Assembly (NCBI RefSeq): GCF_000237925.1
Contig: NC_031502.1
Span: forward strand, 16,356,434-16,420,433
From: Schistosoma mansoni
Lineage: Eukaryota; Platyhelminthes; Trematoda; Strigeidida; Schistosomatidae
Reading direction: 5' to 3'
DNA: 64,000 nt
In this document: positions 28,076 to 37,400 of the stretch, in pieces
How positions within the stretch are numbered: the first letter of the stretch is position 1
Layout of the letters: the number at the start of each line of letters is the position of its first letter
Position numbers and translations under genes: made by a program
Notes under the pieces: generated by a model
Database searches by the model: none
What the model was told of the DNA's origin: nothing
The model's input: the letters and a program-made list of their open reading frames with translations, nothing else

Positions 28076-28109
<34 letters not shown>

Positions 28110-31100
28110 GTAGTAGTAGTAGTAGTAGTCGTTGTTGTTGTTGTTGTGGCAATGTTAGTGTGGTGTATGCCCGTTTTGTCGACAGATAGAAGTAGTATGT
28201 AGTCGCGGTTTGAAGTGAAATGCCTGATAGCAGAAGATTTAATTGGACAGAAAAAAAGCAAACCAGAGAGTAAAGACAGTAATAACAGGAATGAAGGGAC
28301 GATGAAGTTTGTAAGAGACATTTCAAAGATGTGCAAATAATTTACTTAATGTATGATTTTCATTCCCAACTAGTCTTCGTTCACTACAGTTGATGTCGCT
28401 GCCTCTACTCACGATGAAAATTCAACGGCTGCGAGAGTTTGAGGGAGGAGATGTTCTGAATTTCCTGAGGGAGTTTGAGGCTATCACAGGGCTGATGGGT
28501 GTGAAGGAGTTGAAGACAGCAAGGACGGTAGTGCTGGGGACGCTTCTGAGAGACAGGACGAAAGTTGTATGTGACAGCCTGGAGGGAGCCTACAGGAAGA
28601 CAACATAGAAGGCGATCACAGAGTTCTACAGCCCAGTGGATAGGCAGGAGGCACTGCAAAAGTTCTGGCCGGCGAAGTTGTCAGTGGATAGTGACCCTCT
28701 GATGTTGGTAATGGAATTAGCCAGGTTGTTGCGTCGTGCACTACTGAATCTGGATGACGAATTAGAAACACACTTGCTGGCATCGCAAATAATCGAGAGC
28801 GTCCTGCTGCCATTTTCCAACAGCTGAAATTAATAACCGTTGCACAAGCAATAGATATCATTGAACCAGCAAAAGTAACCAGACAGTTGATGACCCAAAC
28901 AGTAGCTCCGGTTGGGTGCGAAAGTCAAGAGATAAGTAGTGTCGAGAAGATAGAGGAGCTGCAGCGTGAGATTAATGCAATGCGAATTAATAATAACAGG
29001 AATAATAAATGTTACGCTTGTGGAGGAACAGGCCATTGGGAGAGAAACTACCTAACAAGGCAAAAACTCGGATATTTTAGACTATATAATTCGTGTTCTT
29101 TCTATCTAATAGAACTGGGGGTCGTTAAATTAATAGATAGAGAGGCAGTCTATGTGAGAGTAGAAATAGACAAACGAGAGTTGGTGTGTCTGATAGATAC
29201 AGGAACACTGGTATCATTAATAAACAAAGTGCAATGTAAGAGAATTAAGCCATGTATGCTAGTTGTCCACACCATTGAGGACCACATGTTAGAGGTTCTG
29301 GGAATGTCTAACAGCATCGTAAAAGTTTTTGGTGAGATAAATTTCCCGTTCATGGTAACCACAAGCCTACCGAGACCGATATTAGGAGCAAATTTCCTAA
29401 GAGAAGTGAAAGGGATAATTGAATTAATGAGCAGGAAGGTGGTCACAAAGTATGTTTCATTCCCATTACATGAAAGTAGCGAAGTGACTGAGATAAGGAT
29501 AACAACAGACGTCCCTATGAAGAAACCGAATATTAACGAGTTGCTCGCAAACTATACGAAGCTGTTCACAGGAGACGAAGAGCCATACCGATTTTGTGAT
29601 AAAATAAGGCATGAAATCCCAATAGAGGACGATGGAGTGCCATACTTACAAAACGTGTTCTTGTGTATTTGGAGGTTGAGGTAAATCGATAAGTTCAGAT
29701 GTTGGAAGAAGGTATAATTGAAGAAGCGGACAGCCCATACAGCTCTCCGGTCTTCTCGGTAAAGAAACCAAATGGGAAGTATAGATTTTATGTCGATTTT
29801 AGAGAACTGAATAACATCACAAAACTGGCGCTATGTGCAATGCCAACAATAGCAGAAATATTAGATCGACTACAGAATGCCACAGTATTGGATTTACGGT
29901 CAGGTTATTGGCAGCTGCCAGTAAAAGAGAGCGATGGAAAAAAGGCGGCATTTACCGTACGTTTGGCAGATGCACCGTTCACCTTCAGAAGATTAATGAC
30001 GCTGCTGTTCAGCGACCTAGAAAATGACCAGGTGTATGGTGACAATGTGGTTGTGTACAGCCGTACGGATCAGATCATATAAAACATGTTGAGATGGTCC
30101 AAAAGCGAATTGAAGAATAAGGACAAGTCGCAGATAGCGGAAAATCGCGTCACTTTATTGGGGAATGGAGAAATAAAACTACTGCCAGGGAAGATCCTAA
30201 CCATAAAGAATATTGTCGTACCCAATTTGATTCGTCAAGAACTTCGACTATATGACGGCGCCTCTATATAAGTTGCTAGGCGACGCGACAAACTTTCGAC
30301 CGAATTAAAGACCTTTTAGATGACGCTGAGACTGCCATAATCCAAGAGATCATTTTCAGTAGTCACAGATGCAAGTGATCATGGTATAGATGCCGTCTTA
30401 ATTCAGTCTGCCAAACTGATGGAGTACGCGAAACGTGTACTTACACCCACTGAACAAAAGTATTCAACAGTTTAAAAGGAGTATTTAGCGATTTTGTGGA
30501 CAGTAGTCAAATGAAGACCGTACCTACTAGGTAGACGATTTCACATCGAGACTGATCATGCACCCCTACAGTGGTTGAAAACAACGAAAGACCCTCTTGT
30601 TAAGTCGGGGCGATAGATATTACGTCTAAAGGAGTACGATTTTAGTATCGGACATGTTCCAGGGAAGAAAAATGTAGTGACGAACTACTTGTCAAGGTCG
30701 GACATAAAAGCTAAACTTCTACCGATAGCATACGCAGTAAATAGCCTAGGAAGAGATACACTAGAACTTGTCCGGCAGCAGAAGGCTGACCCTAAACTCC
30801 GATAGGTAATCAGAGTGATAAAAGAGGGGGCAGAGGTCGACAAACGGGTGATGGACAAGGAGGTAACAGTGATGCGTCGGCAGAAGGAAAGACTAAAGAT
30901 GAACGTATACAGAGCCCTGACCTAGTAGAATGATGAGAATTGGGTGGTGGTAATCTTGAAGGACTTACAGTATAAGACAATCGTGAGTATCACCAGGTAT
31001 CGCAAGAACGACGGATTTATTACGACAAAGTGCGTACTGAGCAGGTATGAGAGACGGTATTCCACAATATGTATTCACTTACCAGCGGTGCCAACTAACA

Positions 31101-32436
31101 AAAAGTGATCAATATATACAACCTCTACTGCAGTCGGTGGACGTAAAGAGGACCGTTTCCATAGACGGTGGGCATTAATTATTACTTGTTAATTATAACA
31201 GAACATGCTACATGTTGGGTAGACACCGTTCCCATTGCAGGTCAGCGGCCAAGAACAGTGACTGAAGTGGTAATCCGGCAAATTGTAGCGGGTCACAGAA
31301 TACCAAAAAATGATATTAACCGATCAGGATCCCTGTTTTGAGAGTGACGAATTTAAAACCCGTCTAGAGCAGTTGGGTACTAAGAGGATAGGAACTACAC
31401 CGTATCACCCATAGACAAACAGATTAACAGAAAGGAACAACTGGACGTTAAAGAGATGGTTAGCGTCTAAAGAAGGGAACTGGGGGAGAGGAACTATTAG
31501 TTTTGCTGGCGCATCATTCCTCTGTACAAGGAACAACTAAGAAGTCACCTTCCCAGCTGATTTACGGTAAACATCCGCGACTACCGATACATATCAACAG
31601 CTGGCCTCAGCAACAGGAGTAGACTACAAAAAGGTGGAACAGAAAGAGAGGAAGAAGTGGAAGCCCTCTGTAGTGGGTGGCCTGGTAAAGTGTAGAGAAC
31701 GGAAATACACCGCAGGTAGGGGACCAGGATCTGGGAAGCTTATCCCGAAATGGGAAGGACCACACATTGTCATGAAGAGGCGTGGCGTGGTTTACATGAT
31801 CTAGAAGGAAGCCAAGCAAAAGCGCGTAAATTTCACTAAACTGGAAAGATGGTTTCAATGGCATTGGGAGGGCGAGTCACAAACAGCGACATAGAAGATA
31901 GCGGTACAGCGATCGGAACGATCGCAAGGACAGCTTAATAATGGGGGACGAGTGTAATGTGTGCTTCTTATATGGACCGATATAAGTAGCATGTATCAGG
32001 CATTGGAAGTAGAATTCTTACTAATAGAAGAGGAAGATGAAGAGAAGAGAAAGCGAAACTGAAAGCCACCGAAATGACAACAGGAATGAAATAACAATGT
32101 AGTTTGTAAGAGACAATCCAAGAAAGATGTGCAAATAGTGCATTTGATGCATTGTTTACATATTTTACAAAGACGGTGCAATTTTGTATAATACAATTGT
32201 TTCTCCTGCCCAAGCCTTTGTTCATTACACATGTATACATATTTTTTTGATTTTAGATTCGTGATGAGTTGGATACATCCAACTTTGACCCAGTTGATGA
32301 TGAACGTACACTTTATAGTAGTGGGAACAATCATAGTTTGGATTATTCATCGACTAACAATACTCAATTACCATTTCCAAACTTTACATTCAAACGATTT
32401 TTCGATCGTGATCCAACCACTATCCAAACTCCATAA
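496..32436 (+). CDS. LATS1: LATS/Warts serine/threonine kinase (Hippo pathway), 5'-incomplete, nine exons
   Basis: Exons are 496-1240, 6144-6459, 9405-9714, 10759-11287, 22961-23185, 25108-25228, 27070-27521, 27697-27998 and 32257-32436. All junctions are AG/GT and phase-compatible, giving 1059 residues plus stop; the N-terminus lies in exons left of the window. LATS kinases are NDR-family AGC kinases that work with MOB1 and phosphorylate YAP/Yorkie. Seen here: a Ser/Pro/Asn-rich N-terminal region, the MOB-binding and auto-regulatory helix before the kinase ([35 protein letters not shown]), the glycine loop [28 protein letters not shown], the activation-loop Ser in [21 protein letters not shown], and the C-terminal hydrophobic motif FTFKRFFD with its phospho-Thr position. 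The segment between DFG and APE is longer than I remember for human LATS1. I see no PPxY motif in the part present. The family call is firm; LATS1 versus LATS2 is not separable in an invertebrate, so the symbol means the LATS1/2 orthologue. Confidence 0.95.
1409..2914 (-). mobile_element. LINE fragment, 5'-truncated (reverse transcriptase C-terminal half and 3' end)
   Basis: On the minus strand the RT begins near 2914 with a worn EEQAGFRSG segment. It continues through [17 protein letters not shown] (motif B, about 2560-2610) to the motif C remnant [11 protein letters not shown] (normally YADD), then the C-terminal region IRWLGRVLR. The 3' end has a short A-rich tail of TAAA units at about 1409-1425. 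The element belongs to the same broad family as the LINE at 34440-40290. It carries stops and a frameshift between RT and tail, so it is dead. It sits inside the first LATS intron in the window. Confidence 0.85.
2930..3351 (-). repeat. Probable 3' flank/LTR of the gypsy fragment, carrying a hammerhead-like motif
   Basis: AT-rich noncoding DNA directly downstream of the integrase remnant on the minus strand. It includes a short direct repeat (GATTGGATTAAAGTA near 3165 and 3330). At 3040-3090 it has a Penelope-type hammerhead core. Whether it is LTR of the gypsy element or a separate hammerhead-bearing element cannot be settled from one copy. Confidence 0.4.
3045..3095 (-). ncRNA. Hammerhead ribozyme motif, Penelope-like minimal type
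   Basis: On the minus strand CTGAAGA (3081-3087) is followed by stem II with TCCAG pairing to CTGGA. Then come GAAAC (3054-3058) and GTTGGAA, whose GGAA can pair with the TTCC before CTGAAGA as a short stem I. All conserved core positions CUGANGA and GAAA are present, with a very short stem III. This layout is known for hammerheads of Penelope-like elements. Stem I is only about 4 bp, so activity is uncertain. Confidence 0.6.
3352..4433 (-). mobile_element. Ty3/gypsy fragment: integrase zinc-binding region, core and C-terminal part
   Basis: A broken fossil. The minus strand shows the HHCC-like zinc-binding region (about 4320-4430), the integrase core with [12 protein letters not shown] (about 4085-4120) and HPQSN (about 4010), and a C-terminal part running to about 3355. 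Gag, protease and RT are absent, so it is a 3' pol remnant with few breaks of frame. It ends at about 4433, where another repeat begins. Family assignment to Ty3/gypsy follows from the integrase type. Confidence 0.85.
4480..4930 (+). repeat. Dispersed repeat, forward copy of an inverted pair
   Basis: About 380 bp here (4480-4860) match the reverse complement of 5385-5765. The forward copy ends with a segment ending CCCCTTGTACCAATATTTATG, then TAAA repeats. Nearly the same tail, in reverse, terminates the LINE at 1409, so this is a LINE-tailed nonautonomous element or LINE fragment. No coding motif was recognised. Confidence 0.7.
5385..5765 (-). repeat. Dispersed repeat, inverted copy
   Basis: Reverse-complement relative of 4480-4860, including the AGTCCTACTCACTGC block and the AATTGAGA block. 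It is diverged by scattered substitutions, so the two copies are separate insertions or an old inversion. Between them, 5001-5384 holds a diverged about 130-bp tandem duplication (related blocks ending GGGCTAGGA and GGAGCTAGGA near 5270 and 5400). A GA-rich run lies at 5775-5790. Confidence 0.7.
6059..6079. repeat. TA dinucleotide microsatellite
   Basis: An uninterrupted TA run about 65 bp upstream of the LATS exon at 6144. Confidence 0.95.
6144..6459 (+). CDS. LATS1: LATS exon with proline-rich motif
   Basis: The acceptor CTCGTAG at 6143 gives the required phase (G from the previous exon plus AA makes a Glu codon). The closer-looking CTGCAG at 6163 would break the frame. The exon encodes about 105 residues with a proline-rich run, [11 protein letters not shown], a possible SH3 or WW ligand. 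The donor is GTAAGA at 6460. Confidence 0.8.
6460..8875. other. LATS intron, no gene recognised
   Basis: AT-rich intronic DNA between the exons at 6144 and 9405. Short open frames here have no family motifs and no compatible splice sites with LATS. I saw no transposon motif apart from the palindrome just downstream. Confidence 0.6.
8881..8998 (-). repeat. Palindromic hammerhead-bearing element (Penelope-type core, 34-bp arms)
   Basis: Two arms of about 34 bp (8881-8914 and 8965-8998) are inverted copies with few mismatches. They enclose, on the minus strand, CAGAAGA, a stem II of GTGGC...GTCAC type, and CACGAAACGTT. This is a hammerhead-like core with one mismatch in CUGANGA. One arm is also found at 359-391. 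Confidence 0.6.
9405..9714 (+). CDS. LATS1: LATS exon with second PPxxPPR motif
   Basis: The exon follows a tandem acceptor GCAGCAG, so it can start at 9405 or 9408 without changing frame. It encodes about 103 residues, Ser/Thr/Asn-rich, with PPKLPPRM near the end, echoing the PPIPPR of the preceding exon. The donor is GTAGGT at 9715, phase 0. Confidence 0.8.
9715..10758. other. LATS intron, no gene recognised
   Basis: About 1 kb of AT-rich intron between two LATS exons. No RNA gene, repeat or conserved motif was seen. Confidence 0.6.
10759..11287 (+). CDS. LATS1: LATS exon with MOB-binding helix and kinase start
   Basis: The acceptor is TTTTCAG at 10758 and the donor GTAAGT at 11288. The first half is acidic and Ser/Thr-rich. 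The second half, from about 11020, is the strongly conserved basic helical region before the kinase that binds MOB1 in LATS/NDR kinases. It ends at [13 protein letters not shown], the first strand of the kinase domain. Confidence 0.95.
12556..14780 (-). mobile_element. RTE-clade LINE, SR2-like, degenerate
   Basis: Minus strand. Endonuclease remnants lie at about 13980-14300, with the catalytic segment [12 protein letters not shown] follows, with KFTDDLTRL as the remnant of the FADD/YADD box (about 13350). The thumb region [18 protein letters not shown] comes next, then a basic C-terminal region to about 12560. The family matches SR2, the RTE-like element of S. mansoni, as I remember it. Stops and frameshifts, and a gap between endonuclease and RT, show it is dead. 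It sits in the 11.7-kb LATS intron, antisense to the gene. Confidence 0.85.
15188..15285 (-). repeat. Smα-type SINE fragment with hammerhead-like core
   Basis: On the minus strand CTGACGA is complete (15242-15248). GAGAC at 15213-15217 stands where GAAAC is expected. This is followed by TTTCCACTGTTAGCCACCAT, which resembles the 3' flank of the Smα hammerhead. The A-to-G change in the core should strongly reduce cleavage. Confidence 0.6.
15290..21030. other. Long LATS intron, feature-poor
   Basis: AT-rich intronic DNA. Open frames such as the one at 17761-18060 on the minus strand show no domain. I saw no LINE, LTR or RNA-gene motif in this stretch. Confidence 0.5.
21034..21333 (+). mobile_element. 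tRNA-promoter SINE with inverted arms, hammerhead and 13-bp target duplication
   Basis: The direct repeats CAATACAAAGTTG at 21034-21046 and 21321-21333 bound the insertion. The left arm (about 21043-21103) is the reverse complement of the right part (21221-21283). Between them is a tRNA-like pol III promoter: an A-box-like region from GGCTCAGTGGTCTATCGG and a B-box-like AGGTTGGAATCTC near 21152-21165. The hammerhead at 21183-21238 follows. Part of the family is repeated at 23398-23545. Confidence 0.8.
21183..21238 (+). ncRNA. Hammerhead ribozyme, nearly intact
   Basis: Stem I is GCACTG (21189-21194) paired with CAGTGC (21229-21234). The core is CCGAGGA (21195-21201, consensus CUGANGA, one mismatch at U4). 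Stem II is GTCC/GGAC with a CACAATA loop, followed by GAAAC (21217-21221). A short stem III CGGCCG and the GTC cleavage triplet end at 21228. The fold matches the schistosome SINE hammerheads; the single U4-to-C change may lower activity. Confidence 0.8.
22961..23185 (+). CDS. LATS1: LATS exon, kinase N-lobe
   Basis: It encodes the glycine-rich loop GVGAFGKVW, the catalytic lysine in YAMKLL, and the LATS/NDR signature [18 protein letters not shown], ending at MEYIPG. Phase 1 in and phase 1 out, with donor GTAAGC. The upstream intron of 11.7 kb is the longest in the window. Confidence 0.97.
23398..23545 (+). repeat. Foldback copy of the 21-kb SINE family, central part missing
   Basis: From a TCAGAAGGG block to TGGAAGCACTGG it matches the minus strand of the 21-kb SINE's right arm. 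It then folds back after a few bases into GTCCAGTGCTTC. The tRNA-like and hammerhead centre is absent, and the right arm is partly deleted. Confidence 0.65.
24463..24535. repeat. Degenerate tetranucleotide-periodic run
   Basis: A series of GAGT/CGAG/CAAG-like units in 4-base register (for example CGAGTCAGCGAGTAAGCAAG). It looks like a worn microsatellite. Confidence 0.5.
25108..25228 (+). CDS. LATS1: LATS exon, kinase helices up to the catalytic loop
   Basis: It encodes [20 protein letters not shown] and continues to HAMGFVH plus two bases of the Arg codon of HRD. The donor GTTAGT is a weaker but acceptable site. The Arg codon of the HRD motif is split across this intron. Confidence 0.97.
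26118..26240 (-). repeat. Smα-type SINE fragment with inactivated-looking hammerhead
   Basis: The minus strand reads CTGACCA (26183-26189), a stem II of AGTCCCAAATAGGAT type, GAAAC (26164-26168), and then TTGGATTCCACTGCTAGCC, the characteristic Smα flank. The G of CUGANGA that acts as a catalytic base is replaced by C, so self-cleavage is not expected. Confidence 0.75.
27070..27521 (+). CDS. LATS1: LATS exon, catalytic loop, DFG and activation loop
   Basis: It starts inside HRD and reads [20 protein letters not shown], then [10 protein letters not shown]. About 115 residues of acidic, Thr/Glu-rich insert follow before [13 protein letters not shown], which carries the phosphorylatable Ser. 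The insert is the lineage-variable part of the LATS kinase domain and contains ESTEST and KECDEDD runs. Confidence 0.97.
27697..27998 (+). CDS. LATS1: LATS exon, kinase C-lobe
   Basis: It encodes [20 protein letters not shown], then QPPFLA, and runs through [10 protein letters not shown] to KSHPFFESV. It ends at a phase-0 donor GTAAGT. The preceding intron is only 175 bp. Confidence 0.97.
28035..32229 (+). mobile_element. Ty3/gypsy LTR retrotransposon, broken, in the last LATS intron
   Basis: A fossil with both LTRs, about 28035-28388 and 31953-32229, roughly 80 percent alike by eye over the aligned core and both ending TTCAYTACA. Internal parts in order: gag-like region (about 28390-28830), CCHC zinc knuckle (about 29010-29050), protease (about 29150-29440), RT (about 29690-30080), RNase H (about 30340-30620), integrase core (about 31150-31450) and C-terminal tail. 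It has many breaks, well over five, and the diverged LTRs point to an old insertion. It lies in the same orientation as LATS and fills nearly all of the 27999-32256 intron. Confidence 0.9.
28075..28147. repeat. Compound trinucleotide microsatellite (ATT, AGT, GTT)
   Basis: Three adjoining trinucleotide runs inside the 5' LTR of the gypsy relic. No such expansion is seen at the matching place in the 3' LTR, so it arose after insertion. The long Thr/Asn frame on the opposite strand is only this repeat translated. Confidence 0.95.
32257..32436 (+). CDS. LATS1: LATS last coding exon, C-terminal hydrophobic motif
   Basis: The acceptor TTTTAG is followed by [16 protein letters not shown], the typical AGC-kinase tail, then [11 protein letters not shown] and a TAA stop 13 codons after the Thr of the hydrophobic motif. 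The exon lies 27 bp downstream of the end of the gypsy 3' LTR that occupies the preceding intron. A possible poly(A) signal AATAAA lies at 33621-33626, about 1.2 kb past the stop; nothing closer was seen. Confidence 0.93.
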   Translation: MRDELDTSNFDPVDDERTLYSSGNNHSLDYSSTNNTQLPFPNFTFKRFFDRDPTTIQTP

Positions 32437-34430
32437 TCTTACTCTTTTCTGATTCAGATCCCTGGCTTCTTTTGATAATTCATTTGTATCATTACCAATT
32501 ATCCATTTTTGGTATAATTGCAATGAAATCATAAGAGGCATATACAAAATAAGTCATATACGTTTTGAAATATTTCTTGTCTTATCCCACGCTTTTAAGT
32601 AAAACTCTGTGCTGTACAGAAAATTTTATACTTTTCCTGTTGATTCTGCTTTTGAAGATATGCTTTATTTAAAAGTTTTCATATCTGAGTATATTTCTCT
32701 TTATATATATTATCTTTCTGTGTTTTGTCAATTGACAGTCTCAAATTCACTCTGTAAACTTCATTTGTCAGGCGTTAAATAATTACGGCAGTTTTACGAA
32801 TAATTAATATAAAATATATATTGAATTGAACTTCATAAGCAGAAATGTAGATGCGTACAATTTTACCACATTTTGATGCATTTGGCGTTTTAAACAGTGG
32901 TTTTATATGCACATAATAATAATAATATACATTTACCATTGTCTACAGGTTTAGGTTAAATAATTATATAATCTTTCTTCAGATATTTAACTTAAATTGA
33001 CTGCACCAGTTTTTATTTACTTATACTAATGCATATGTGTACATTTATATGGATTTGTGTTCTACGGAGGAGGTCAAATAATGTTTTGTCCTCACTCTAT
33101 CGTTGTGTTTTACCCAAATATAACTGATTTTGGTCTTGATTTTCATGGATACCGTTAAGAAGTTAATTTAGAGTTTATGTACAGTCCTAATGTTCCTATA
33201 GAAGGGTAAACAAAAGTATGTAGCGCTAAATACTGGCTTAAATTGATTACACTTCTGTTGGTGATCTAGTTAAGTTTAACTAAGTAAATTAACTTGAAGA
33301 CACTCGATTTCTCATCAATGTCATTCAGTATCTTATCTGTTCGAAAGCACCTCTTCATATGTGTGTAAAAATCAGACCATTATACAATGAGGTATATTCA
33401 TACGAAACCTGAGCATTTTTCGGTTTCCGCGCACTATTAAGTGTGTGGTGATGTATATATCACCTACCAGACACATCCGGTATTCCGTTCAACAAAGCCC
33501 TTAAAAACATTCTTTTTTATTCTTTATGCCTTACAAATAAGTCACGACTCATTTCGATTTTTGCTTTCAACTTATTGGTTTGCGTATCTGCTACAGGGTA
33601 ATCCTTCCATTCTAATCCTCAATAAAAAGCCGATGAAAAATTGGCTATCTTAATACTTACACAATTGTTACTCCGAAGTTATTTACGCGTAAGTACCTTC
33701 TGAGAAACTAGCTGCTAGTCCTTGAAGTCTTCTTGGCGCTTCCACTTTGGAGGATGTCTATGAATCTAAGTACTACCTACTCAAACAGCGAGATTTGTAT
33801 GTTGAAACCGTGAATTAAATGGACATCGATCTTTCATCAATACGAATATGTTTTCCATGAAATAGCATGAGCTCATTGAATTGTTGCTCCTGGACTTACA
33901 TATTCCTACACCGAACGTACACAAGCTAACAGATTATTGACCTACTTCCTCACTACAGTGGTACCTACGATACTCCCTAAACATTATCTACCGGTAAAAC
34001 AGTCAAAAACACATGTGAGTAGTTCGAAAATTCATTTTTATTCCTTGTATCAAGCTGTAAGGAAAATGAATCCGAGTCGATCAATGTTTTCGTAATCCGG
34101 AAGTCCTGAATGGACTCGGTTGACAAACTCGCCTGCTTCATTTTAAATGCAAACAAATCGGATGTTTTGTACATTGGGATTCGTTTCTAAAGTGTTAGTA
34201 AACATCGGAAAACTATTATCAGAATACTGTATTGTTCATGACGAAACCAACAAAAATAACCGGTCGAAACAATATTGTATTCACACTATCAGTACTGAGG
34301 AAGGTGGTAGTAATTATGGTGATAATATTAATAGTGATAATAATAGCAGCGTTGGTTACTGTTGTCATGCGTACGTGTTCACCATCCTGTTTTAATTCGT
34401 AGGATTGGTAGGTTCAGCATCTGTCGAAAA
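32437..34430. other. 3' flank of LATS, no gene recognised
   Basis: AT-rich DNA that probably includes the LATS 3'UTR. A candidate AATAAA lies at 33621-33626. No repeat family was recognised. Confidence 0.5.
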
Positions 34431-34439
34431 GTCGCCTGA

Positions 34440-37400
34440 CAAATTTACAATATATACCTCAACCAGGGAGAGAACTCTCCACTTACGTTGCAACCGACCG
34501 TTGCTGCTACCTTGACGTGGTGATCGGGCTTGCCTATCGTGACGAACCAATCGAGGTATACTGACTGGAACAATCGTTCCTCAAGTTCCTACCATGCCAG
34601 ATAGGTCGGTGGAAGAGCGGTAAGACTAAAAGCAGCAAACCCAAGGTCCGAGGGTAAAGTCGTAATGCTGACTTTACAGAGGTGAGATGGGCAGTAGGGT
34701 GTTTCCTTCAGACAACAGGGATGCTGCCTTCACACAAGGAGGGGTGTGGTTAGAAAAGGTTGACCCCGAAAATGCACACCTTATCCCACGGCTATCAATC
34801 TTCGGCGGTATGTTCTTAACAAGTACGAAGCTAACACGAAAAGTAAAAAAGGTTATATGTGACCGACCTCAATCAGTTTTTCCTTGGGCACTGCGGTCAC
34901 GCTCTCAGGTCACCATACCACCTGTAACCTCATTTCATTTTCAAGTACCTTCAGAAGAACTCTTCCACAGTGTGGGCGACCGGGAAGTAATAACTGCCCT
35001 CATACCTCTAACAGCACTCAAGATCGATGTATTCATAATCAATCTCCTCCTACCTCGACTTTCAACCCTAAACTCCCTCTTTCGGTTTCCTCCTCAAGCG
35101 TCACCATGGCCAACTATTCTAGTTCGCAAAACACTGTCTCAGGTCTACTGAAACCTCACTCCAAACTACACATTGGAGCTTTCAACGTACGTACCCTATG
35201 TCAAGTCGGCTAGCAAGCCTCATTGGCTAAAACCCTAAAATCTCGTTCCATTGATATATGCTGTGTCTCCGAAACACGCATATAGGATCCTAGAGTGGTC
35301 ATTCAATCGACCTCACCTAGTCAAAACAGGGAACCGACTAGATACACCCTCCGTGTATCTGGCGAATCGACTGCTAGTTCTCGTGGACTAGCAGTTGTTG
35401 GCATAGCACTTAGTACGAGGGCAGAGCAAGTACTACTAGAGTGGATCTCCGTTAACAGTCGCTTATACACTGTTCTACCCAATGGCTCCGTAAGACCTCG
35501 GAAGAATAGGGACACATGTCGTTGCATTTTCACAGTTTCTGCCTACACTCCCACTGACTATAACCTGGACGAAGTGAAAGATGACTTTTACAGAAAGCTC
35601 TCTGAACTTCTTCATAAAGCTAAGCGCTCAAACATAGTACTCGTAGCGGCTGACTTTAATGCCCAAGTAGGTAGCTTAAACCAAAGACAAAAACATTTAG
35701 ATGGGTATTTTAGTATTCCGGCTCAGCTAACAGATAATGGTGATCGTGTGACTGGTCACAATCACTGGTTGTCCAAATATATAAGAAGGGGTCAAAATCA
35801 TCCGGTGTTAACCATAGAGGGATAAGTTTGACTAATATAGCATCTAAAATACTTGCCTCAATAATTATCGGGTGCCTAACTAAGACTCGTGAACTCCAAA
35901 CACGAGAAAATCAGGCTGGCTTCAGACCTGGTCGTGGCTGTACCGACTACATATTCACTATTCGTCAGGTTTTAAAGCACAGACATGCTTATCGGCGTCC
36001 GACAATGATAGTTTTTCTTGACTTAAACGCAGCATTTGACTCTGTAGACCGAAAGGCTCTGTGACAGTGTCTGTCATTGAAAGGTGTACCTGAGAAGTAC
36101 ATAAACCTTGTGAAGGCTCTTCGCTCGAACACTACCAGTCAAGTGAGAGCTTATGGCGAACTGTCGTCTGATTTTACAACCTCAAGTGGTGTCCGTCAAG
36201 GTTATTCACTATCTCCATTTTTGTTTAACTTCGTCATAGACACACCTCTGGAAATAACGCTCTTATCGACTGAATTTTGGCGAGGTTGAAAAGTCATACC
36301 ATGGGTTCTCACTCACATTAATATGTTATCGAGGATTTCGGATGTCGTTATTTATCAGCTATTAACAGCATTTTTTCCGTTACACGTCAATTTTCGTAAT
36401 GTTTGTGCTTGTTACATAGCGTTTATTCCAATCTATTAGTAGCTTGACATATTTGTTGCTCACAACCTGAGCGAGTGTTTAGTAAGCCTAATTTGGTTAT
36501 TTGTAACAATGCAAACACAAACAAGTCGATTTCGTCATGTATCAAGTCGAAAATAGACCTAAATCAGTTTAAGACAAAAATGAGCTCTAAAATCATCTAC
36601 ACATGACCCACCTCCTTAATTATGGTAGTGATGAACATGGATATTGGTAATTGTTTATAAAATGTAGGTTGAAGCAGTTGAGCGTTTAACTATTTATGAA
36701 TGTAATGTAACTTGTAGATACACTGCCGTAAACAGTTCTATCCATTATAAGTATCATCTTTTTCGACTGAACTGACATATTATTATGAAACGCATCTGAG
36801 AAAGAAAAATTATTTCAGTAACAATTGACGTTGATAGCCTAGTCTCCCCGCTTTCTGAACATTCACAGGAACTGTGTATAACATTACTGTGGGTACCACA
36901 TTAATTAGGCAAATATTCTTCATAAGTAAAGCGATGCGTGTTTGTTTTGAGCATGGTAATTAAACCATGTCGTAGTTAATACTAAATTATGATGGGTCTG
37001 TTATAGGGTTAACGAATTAATTCCTGTAAATAGAACCCACAACCATTGACCAAATTTTAAACAGAGTCCCAATACATATTGAGGAGTGATATCTAAATAG
37101 TGCTTAGCAATGATATTATTATTGTATGTAAACAGTGAATTGCTATTAGTATTATGAACGTTGTAACTGGATTTTTCTCAGATTTCATATCAATAAATGA
37201 AGTTTTCAAATCCGTTTATTTGCTTCTGCAGCTTTTTCGTCAATACCAAATGACCAGGTGCAATTCTCGGAAGGTTAGAAAATGAAGAGTGTTGTTTATA
37301 ACAAGTAAGACACTTATAAGTACATCTTGTTAGATGCTTTTTCATTTGTTTATTGAATTTGATATTGATGAAGAAGTTTAATAGTTTGTTTCATGATTGA

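Noticed and set aside
28019-28336. Long minus-strand open frames rich in Thr, Asn and Leu
   Set aside because: They are translations of the trinucleotide microsatellite and the LTR around it, not genes.
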